Both the position numbers and the translations under genes were made by a program. This document shows, piece by piece, positions 58,815 through 64,000 of a DNA stretch of 64,000 nucleotides. The notes beneath the pieces were generated by a model. That model searched no databases and was not told the origin of the DNA. It was given only the letters and a program-made list of their open reading frames with translations. Within the stretch, counting starts at the first letter, position 1; the number at the start of each line of letters is the position of its first letter. This DNA is from Clostridiales bacterium (GTDB lineage: Bacteria; Bacillota; Clostridia; Oscillospirales; Oscillospiraceae), in assembly GCA_022786995.1 (NCBI GenBank), contig JALFUW010000012.1, forward strand, positions 1 to 64,000, written 5' to 3'.

Positions 58815-61529
58815 ATGGCTGAAGAAAAGTTTTTCAAAAGGAGAAGGAAAAAGCCCCGGCAGGAGTGGGATCCCCACTGGCTCATAAAGCTTGTGTATAC
58901 CGGCGGTTCTGTGGTGCTGTCACTATTCAAGATTGCCATTGGCGCTGCCGCTACCGTTCTGCTGATTCTTCTGATCTGCGGGGCGGTATTCGCCGGTACG
59001 CTGGGTGATTATCTTCAGGATGACATTCTCGCGGAAGCCGGGAACTGGTCCATGGAGGACTATGATCTGGAACGAACTTCCTTTATATATTATGTAGACA
59101 AGAGCGGCGATATCCAGCAGCTCCAGCAGATCTACACCACCACCGACCGCCAGTGGGCCTCTCTGGATGAAATTCCCGAAGCCATGGTGCACGCGGCTGT
59201 GGCGATTGAGGATAAGCGATTTTACGAGCATCAGGGTGTGGACTGGATCACCACCGTCAAGGCCTGTCTCAATATGTTCTTTGGTGGAGATGAGCAGTTC
59301 GGCGGCTCTACCATCACCCAGCAGCTGGTGAAAAATCTGACCCAGGAAAAGAGCATCACCGTGCAGCGGAAGGTCATGGAGATTTTCCGGGCCCAGCTCT
59401 TTGAAAAGCAGTACGACAAAGACCTCATTATGGAGTATTACCTCAATGAGATCTTTCTGGGCCGGGGCTGCTACGGTGTCAAGAGCGCCGCGGCGGAGTA
59501 CTTCGGCAAGGAGCTGCAAAGCCTGACTCCTGCCGAGTGCGCCAGCCTGATCAGCATTACCAACAACCCTTCTCTGTTCAATCCCTATTCCCTGAGCGTT
59601 TACAAGTACAAGGGTGAGGAGCGGGACGGCGCGGGGCGGAACCGCTACCGTCAGCTCAATGTCCTGAGCGAAATGCACAATCAGGGCTACCTCACCGACG
59701 AGGAGTACCAGGAGGCTGTGGATCAGGAGATGGTCTTCAAGGAGGGCATCGCCGACGCCGACCGCTGGACGGTCTGCGACAACTGGGAGTGCGGCTACGC
59801 GGGGGTTCGCAGCACCTTCGCCGGAGAAGGGGATACCTGCTACTGCCCCGTCTGCGGCAGTGCTACCAGCGTTTCTACCAATGCTTCCCAGCATGTCTAC
59901 TCCTGGTATGTAGACGCGGTTATCGTTGATTTCGCGTCTTATCTTGCGGAGCAGGACGGCAAAGCCTGGGATTCCATGGATGAAAATGCCAGAAACGTAT
60001 ATCTTGACCGCATTCAGAAGGGCGGCTACCATATCTACACCACCCTGGACATGGACGTGCAGAAGCAGGTGGATGCCATCTATTCCGATCTTGCCAACAT
60101 CCCTGAAACCCGGAGCAACCAGCAGCTCCAGTCCGCCATTGTGGTCATCGACAACCGCACCGGCGACGTGGTTGCCCTGTCCGGCGGCGTGGGCGAAAAG
60201 AAGACCTTCATGGGCTACAACCGTGCCACCCAGGCCAAGCTTCAGACCGGCTCCTCCCAGAAGCCCATTTCGGTGTACGCGCCTGCCTTCGAGTCCGGCA
60301 AGGTGAGTCCAGCCACGGTATTTAAGGATCTGCCGATCAGCTACACCGATGGCAACTGGCCCAAGAACGACAACCGCAAATACCAGTATGCCCGCACGGT
60401 CTACCAGGGCATCGTGTCCTCGGTCAACACCATCTCCGTCCGAACGCTGAACAGCATCGGACAGGAGTACGGCTACAGCTTCGCAAAGTATAACTTTGGT
60501 CAGAAGAATCTGGTGGAGCAGTACCCGACAGAGACGGAGATCAAGTCCGATGTGGGCCTTGCGCCGCTGGCGCTGGGCGCACTGACCGTGGGTTCTACCG
60601 TACAGGAAATGGCCACGGCCTACGCTACCTTCGCCAACGATGGTATGTACCGGGAGTCCCGTCTGTACACAAAGGTGTATAATAGTGACGGTGAGCTGGT
60701 GGTGGACAACACCCAGGATACCCGAAAGATTCTCAGCGAAAAGACTGTGAATTATATGAACTACTGCCTGTATAATGCGGCCAACAACGGCACCGGCGGC
60801 GCGGCGATTTTCGGCGGACAGACCATTGCCGGCAAGACCGGCACCACCTCCTCCAACCGGGACCGCTGGTTCTGCGGCTACACCAGCCACTACACGGCGG
60901 CGGTCTGGGTGGGCTATGACCAGCCTGAGCAGATCAATCTGGGCACCAACCCGGCGGCGGTTCTCTGGAAAAAGGTCATGCAGCCCATCCACTCCGGCCT
61001 TTCCAACGATGCGCTCTATGACGGCAGCGCCTTCCGCTCTGTGGCGATCTGTCTGGATTCCGGCAAGCTGGCCACCGATGCCTGCCAACGGGATGCCCGT
61101 GGCCTTGACCGCGTGGTTTATGTAAACGTATACCCCGCAGACGCGCCCACGGAGACCTGCGACAAGCATGTGATGATGGACTATTGCGGCACCGGCGGCG
61201 GTGTCGCGACGGAATACTGCGCTTCTTATCCCGACGCGGATGTCTATCGGGCGGGATTGGTGAAGCTTTCGGAAGCGGAAGTTCAGGAAATCCGGGACGC
61301 GGCCAGCGTGGGCCTCAACGATGCCTACCTGAATGCCGGCGGCGTTTACTACACCGGCGGTGAGGGCTGGCGGGGCTTCTACAATGAGTATGACAATGAT
61401 AAACCCTATATCGAGTGCCCGCTGCACGGCTCCGGGGCGTGGATTGATGAGAGTCTTGACGGCTCTGATACGATATTTGAGAATACCGACGATGGGTTTG
61501 TCAACGGCTGGCCGGATGGTGACGGCTGA
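58815..61529 (+). CDS. Class A penicillin-binding protein (bifunctional)
   Basis: A 904-aa PBP1A-type enzyme. A basic cytoplasmic N-terminus and membrane helix (residues about 36-60) precede the GT51 glycosyltransferase domain (AIEDKRFYEHQGVDW, FGGSTITQQLVKNLTQEK), which polymerises lipid II. The transpeptidase follows, with SxxK in TGSSQKPISVY, SVN and KTG in AGKTGTTSSNRD. Between them, near residues 320-348, is an insertion with five Cys (CDNWEC, then CYCPVC), resembling a rubredoxin or zinc ribbon, unusual outside the cytoplasm. A Cys-containing C-terminal extension is also present. GGAGG precedes ATG 58815. Confidence 0.93.
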   Translation: MAEEKFFKRRRKKPRQEWDPHWLIKLVYTGGSVVLSLFKIAIGAAATVLLILLICGAVFAGTLGDYLQDDILAEAGNWSMEDYDLERTSFIYYVDKSGDIQQLQQIYTTTDRQWASLDEIPEAMVHAAVAIEDKRFYEHQGVDWITTVKACLNMFFGGDEQFGGSTITQQLVKNLTQEKSITVQRKVMEIFRAQLFEKQYDKDLIMEYYLNEIFLGRGCYGVKSAAAEYFGKELQSLTPAECASLISITNNPSLFNPYSLSVYKYKGEERDGAGRNRYRQLNVLSEMHNQGYLTDEEYQEAVDQEMVFKEGIADADRWTVCDNWECGYAGVRSTFAGEGDTCYCPVCGSATSVSTNASQHVYSWYVDAVIVDFASYLAEQDGKAWDSMDENARNVYLDRIQKGGYHIYTTLDMDVQKQVDAIYSDLANIPETRSNQQLQSAIVVIDNRTGDVVALSGGVGEKKTFMGYNRATQAKLQTGSSQKPISVYAPAFESGKVSPATVFKDLPISYTDGNWPKNDNRKYQYARTVYQGIVSSVNTISVRTLNSIGQEYGYSFAKYNFGQKNLVEQYPTETEIKSDVGLAPLALGALTVGSTVQEMATAYATFANDGMYRESRLYTKVYNSDGELVVDNTQDTRKILSEKTVNYMNYCLYNAANNGTGGAAIFGGQTIAGKTGTTSSNRDRWFCGYTSHYTAAVWVGYDQPEQINLGTNPAAVLWKKVMQPIHSGLSNDALYDGSAFRSVAICLDSGKLATDACQRDARGLDRVVYVNVYPADAPTETCDKHVMMDYCGTGGGVATEYCASYPDADVYRAGLVKLSEAEVQEIRDAASVGLNDAYLNAGGVYYTGGEGWRGFYNEYDNDKPYIECPLHGSGAWIDESLDGSDTIFENTDDGFVNGWPDGDG

Positions 61530-61559
61530 GCAATGACACGATAGAGAAGAGGGAAGAAT

Positions 61560-62426
61560 ATGCTGTGGATATCCAACGCATGGAAGGACTATGAGGTTCT
61601 GGATACGTCGGGCGGCGAGCGTCTGGAACGCTGGGGCAGTTATGTCCTGGTTCGCCCAGACCCCCAGGTGATCTGGAACACCCCCCGGAGAAGACCCGAA
61701 TGGCGGCAGTTTGATGCCCGGTACGTTCGTTCCAACACTGGTGGCGGCCACTGGACGGATCACAAACTGCCGGAGCGCTGGCAGATCAAATACCGGGATT
61801 ATCTGACCTTTAACGTCAAGCCCATGAATTTCAAGCATACCGGCGTGTTCCCGGAGCAGGCGGCGAACTGGGATTTCATCCGTCAGAAGGTTGCCACAGC
61901 CGGACGGCCGGTGCGGGTACTGAACCTGTTCGCCTATTCCGGCGGCGCCACACTGGCGGCAGCCGCCGGCGGCGCGGAGGTGTTCCATGTGGATGCCTCC
62001 AAGGGTATGGTGGCATGGGCAAAGGAGAATGCTGTTGCCTCCGGCCTTGACGGCTGCCCCATCCACTGGATGGTGGATGACTGCACCAAGTTTATCCAGC
62101 GGGAAATCCGCCGGGGCCGTCGCTATGACGGCATCATCATGGATCCGCCCAGCTACGGCCGGGGCCCCGGCGGCGAGATCTGGAAGATGGAGACCAGCTT
62201 TTACCCCTTCCTGCAGGAGGCAGCCAAGGTGCTGTCTGACGATCCGCTGTTTGTCATCATCAATTCTTACACCACCGGCCTTGCGCCGTCTGCCGTCGCC
62301 TATGCCTCGGATGTGGTATTCGGCAGCCTGTACGGCGGAAAAACGGAAGCGGGGGAGCTGGGCCTGCCGGTGAAGGAGTCCGGCCTTGTGCTGCCCTGCG
62401 GCGCCACCGGGCGCTGGACACCTTAG
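61560..62426 (+). CDS. Class I SAM-dependent methyltransferase (RlmI/K-like)
   Basis: A 288-aa methyltransferase. The SAM-binding motif I is VLNLFAYSGGATLAAAAGGA, motif II VFHVDASKGM, and the catalytic motif IV DPPSYGRGPGG, as in RlmK/RlmI-type RNA or DNA base methylases. It lacks an N-terminal PUA domain, so it is the short form, whose target is not known. GAAGAGGGAAG precedes ATG 61560. It is 14 nt from ecfA1 and may be co-transcribed. Confidence 0.9.
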   Translation: MLWISNAWKDYEVLDTSGGERLERWGSYVLVRPDPQVIWNTPRRRPEWRQFDARYVRSNTGGGHWTDHKLPERWQIKYRDYLTFNVKPMNFKHTGVFPEQAANWDFIRQKVATAGRPVRVLNLFAYSGGATLAAAAGGAEVFHVDASKGMVAWAKENAVASGLDGCPIHWMVDDCTKFIQREIRRGRRYDGIIMDPPSYGRGPGGEIWKMETSFYPFLQEAAKVLSDDPLFVIINSYTTGLAPSAVAYASDVVFGSLYGGKTEAGELGLPVKESGLVLPCGATGRWTP

Positions 62427-62440
62427 ACGGAGGAAGCAAT

Positions 62441-63289
62441 TTGAGTGAGATTATTTCTGTAGAGCATCTGGCCTACACCTACCCCGGGGTGGAGGATACA
62501 CCCGGTATCCCTGTTTTTGAGGACATGAACCTCAAAATTCAGGAGGGCAGCTTCGTCGCCATTCTCGGCACCAACGGCTGCGGCAAGTCCACCCTTGCCA
62601 AGCATTTTAATTCCATCTTGCTGCCCACCGGCGGCAAGGTCTACGTCTGCGGCATCGATACATCCAATGAAGACCGCATCATGACCGTCCGCCGCAATGT
62701 TGGCATGGTATTCCAGAACCCGGACAACCAGATTGTTGCCAATGTGGTGGAGGAGGACGTAGCCTTCGGCCCGGAGAATTTAGGCATCGCCGGCCCGGAA
62801 ATCCGCCATCGGGTGGATAACGCCCTGAAGCAGGTGGGGATGTACGAATACCGGGAGCACGCGCCCCATCTTCTGTCCGGCGGACAGAAGCAGCGCATTG
62901 CCATCGCCGGCATCATCGCCATGGAGCCAAGGTGCATCGTGCTGGACGAGCCTACCGCCATGCTGGATCCCCGGGGCCGCCGGGAGGTGATCGACACCAT
63001 CGGCAGGCTGAATCGGGAAAAGAGGATCACCGTGGTGCTGATCACCCACCACATGGACGAAGCCGCCAAGGCTGACCGGGTGGTGGTTCTGAACAAGGGC
63101 AAGGTTGCTGCGGACGGAACCCCCAGGGAGGTTTTCTCCCAGGTGGAGCTCCTGCACGATATCGGTCTTGCATCGCCGGAAACCGTGGAGCTGTGCTGGG
63201 AGCTGAACCGGCAGGGCTGTCATCTGCCGCTGGATGCGTTGGAACCCGAAGAATGCGCGCAGGCACTTTACAATCTGGTAAAGGCTTGA
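62441..63289 (+). CDS. ecfA1: Energy-coupling factor transporter ATPase EcfA1
   Basis: A 282-aa ABC ATPase of ECF vitamin/metal transporters. Walker A is GTNGCGKSTLAKH, the Q-loop VFQNPDNQIVANVVEEDVAF, the signature LLSGGQKQRIAIAG, Walker B CIVLDEPTAMLDPRG and the His switch VLITHHMDEAA. The start is TTG 62441, after GGAGG at 8 nt. It forms a heterodimer with EcfA2, encoded 20 nt downstream; EcfT and substrate proteins should follow outside the window. Confidence 0.95.
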   Translation: MSEIISVEHLAYTYPGVEDTPGIPVFEDMNLKIQEGSFVAILGTNGCGKSTLAKHFNSILLPTGGKVYVCGIDTSNEDRIMTVRRNVGMVFQNPDNQIVANVVEEDVAFGPENLGIAGPEIRHRVDNALKQVGMYEYREHAPHLLSGGQKQRIAIAGIIAMEPRCIVLDEPTAMLDPRGRREVIDTIGRLNREKRITVVLITHHMDEAAKADRVVVLNKGKVAADGTPREVFSQVELLHDIGLASPETVELCWELNRQGCHLPLDALEPEECAQALYNLVKA

Positions 63290-63309
63290 CCCGCTGGGAG
63301 GAATCTTGA

Positions 63310-64000
63310 TTGAAACCAATTCTGGAAGTAAAAAATCTGAACTACATCTACAGCGTGGGCACGCCCTTTGAGCACAAAGCGCTGGATAACATTTCCTTTT
63401 CCGTAGAGCCGGGAGAATTCATCGGCATCATCGGACACACCGGCTCCGGCAAATCCACTCTGATGCAGCAGCTCAACGGCCTGCTGAAACCAACTTCCGG
63501 CCAAGTTCTGCTCGACGGCGTGGATATCTGGTCGGATAAGAAGCTGACCCGGCAGGCTCGTTTCCGGGTGGGACTGGTGTTTCAGTACCCGGAGTACCAG
63601 CTCTTTGAGGAGACGGTGTACCGGGACATCGCCTTTGGCCCCCAAAATATGGGCCTGAGCGAGCAGGAGATTGACCGCCGTGTCCGGGAGGCCGCGGGCT
63701 TTGTGGGCCTGACCCCGGAACAGCTGGAGGTTTCCCCCTTTGACCTGTCAGGAGGACAGAAGCGCCGGGTGGCCATTGCCGGCGTCATTGCCATGGAGCC
63801 GGAGGTGCTGATTCTGGACGAGCCCACCGCCGGGCTTGACCCTGTGGGAAGATCTGAGATTCTCGGTAATATCGAAGCCTACCGCCGGGCCAGAAACGCA
63901 ACCATTATGATGGTGTCCCACTCCATGGAGGACGTGGCCCGTCTGACGGATCGGCTGCTGGTGATGAACGGCTCCAGGCTTGCCATGGACGGCACCCCCG
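63310..64000 (+). CDS. ecfA2: Energy-coupling factor transporter ATPase EcfA2 (3' end outside window)
   Basis: Reading is open from TTG 63310 ([20 protein letters not shown]) to the right edge, 230 codons. Walker A is [14 protein letters not shown], then [20 protein letters not shown], the signature [14 protein letters not shown], Walker [13 protein letters not shown] and the His switch [18 protein letters not shown] lies 6 nt before the start. The characteristic [11 protein letters not shown] sequence identifies EcfA2 as opposed to EcfA1. The gene lacks its last approximately 50 codons. Confidence 0.95.
   Translation, partial: MKPILEVKNLNYIYSVGTPFEHKALDNISFSVEPGEFIGIIGHTGSGKSTLMQQLNGLLKPTSGQVLLDGVDIWSDKKLTRQARFRVGLVFQYPEYQLFEETVYRDIAFGPQNMGLSEQEIDRRVREAAGFVGLTPEQLEVSPFDLSGGQKRRVAIAGVIAMEPEVLILDEPTAGLDPVGRSEILGNIEAYRRARNATIMMVSHSMEDVARLTDRLLVMNGSRLAMDGTP

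Noticed and set aside
58923-62066. Minus-strand reading frame of 1047 codons opposite the PBP gene
   Set aside because: Antisense shadow spanning two clear genes (PBP and methyltransferase); composition is Gly/Val/Leu-rich without motifs.
1-64000. tRNA or rRNA genes
   Set aside because: No T-loop-like GTTCGAATC or GTTCAAATC patterns with acceptor stems and no rRNA sequence were seen on either strand by eye.

Overview
The window looks like a chromosome segment of an anaerobic, spore-forming member of the Clostridia, most like gut Oscillospiraceae/Ruminococcaceae. The evidence is an oxygen-sensitive class III ribonucleotide reductase, spore maturation genes spmA and spmB, a probable BofC-like protein, Firmicutes-type GGAGG ribosome binding sites with frequent TTG starts, many textbook sigma-A promoters, a Firmicutes-type L10 leader, and GC-rich codon use in the chromosomal part. 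No rRNA, tRNA or CRISPR array was recognised. The taxonomic call is inference from gene content.

Positions 1 to about 19.4 kb are a mobile element, cut by the left edge of the window. It has the C-terminal part of a large serine recombinase with its terminator, a small resolvase, a 15 kb rightward cargo cluster, a 0.5 kb stretch packed with about ten consecutive hairpins, and a DUF3847-like plus MobA/MobL relaxase pair. The order resembles Tn4451-type mobilizable elements. The cargo has visibly lower GC than the flanking chromosome.

The cargo (1861-17051) is the most interesting part. A vWA protein with a MIDAS motif, a Ser/Thr-type protein kinase and a PP2C phosphatase form a triad like the TerY-P module known from Ter stress loci. 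They sit among at least nine proteins bearing Cys-pair zinc ribbons. Most of these share one plan: cytoplasmic zinc ribbon(s), one membrane helix, and a large extracytoplasmic domain that differs in each (beta-sandwich, WG-like, Ig-like, C-type lectin plus YD-type repeats, Cys/Trp repeats, BspA repeats plus RCC1 repeats). One protein has the inverse design, four membrane helices followed by five zinc ribbons. The inferred picture is a membrane surface-sensing and phosphorylation system in which zinc ribbons join different sensors to one kinase/phosphatase/vWA core. One member is broken by a C7 homopolymer frameshift and an in-frame TAG.

From 19.7 kb onward the window is chromosomal: thyA-folA; a hypothetical gene; yqeG and an M24 peptidase; efp; a zinc-ribbon acidic protein; lepB; spmAB; an HD protein; a SleB-like membrane protein; a Cys-rich protein; galM; nrdD behind two probable NrdR boxes; an XpaC-TelA-YdcF operon; an MgtC-like protein; malQ; a YitT protein; rsmE; a PadR-HAAS-DUF4097 operon; rlmH; a MATE-LacI operon; a membrane protein and lipoprotein GH3 hexosaminidase; the rpmG-secE-nusG-rplK-rplA-rplJ-rplL cluster (no rpoB follows it); an MBOAT/DHHW pair for polymer acylation; ruvX; two half-size TauE proteins; a PpiC foldase; a probable 6S RNA; a DUF1292 protein; a BofC-like protein; a class A PBP carrying an inserted Cys cluster; a methyltransferase; and ecfA1-ecfA2, the latter cut by the right edge. 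A 61-bp palindromic dispersed repeat occurs twice (40425 and 58605).
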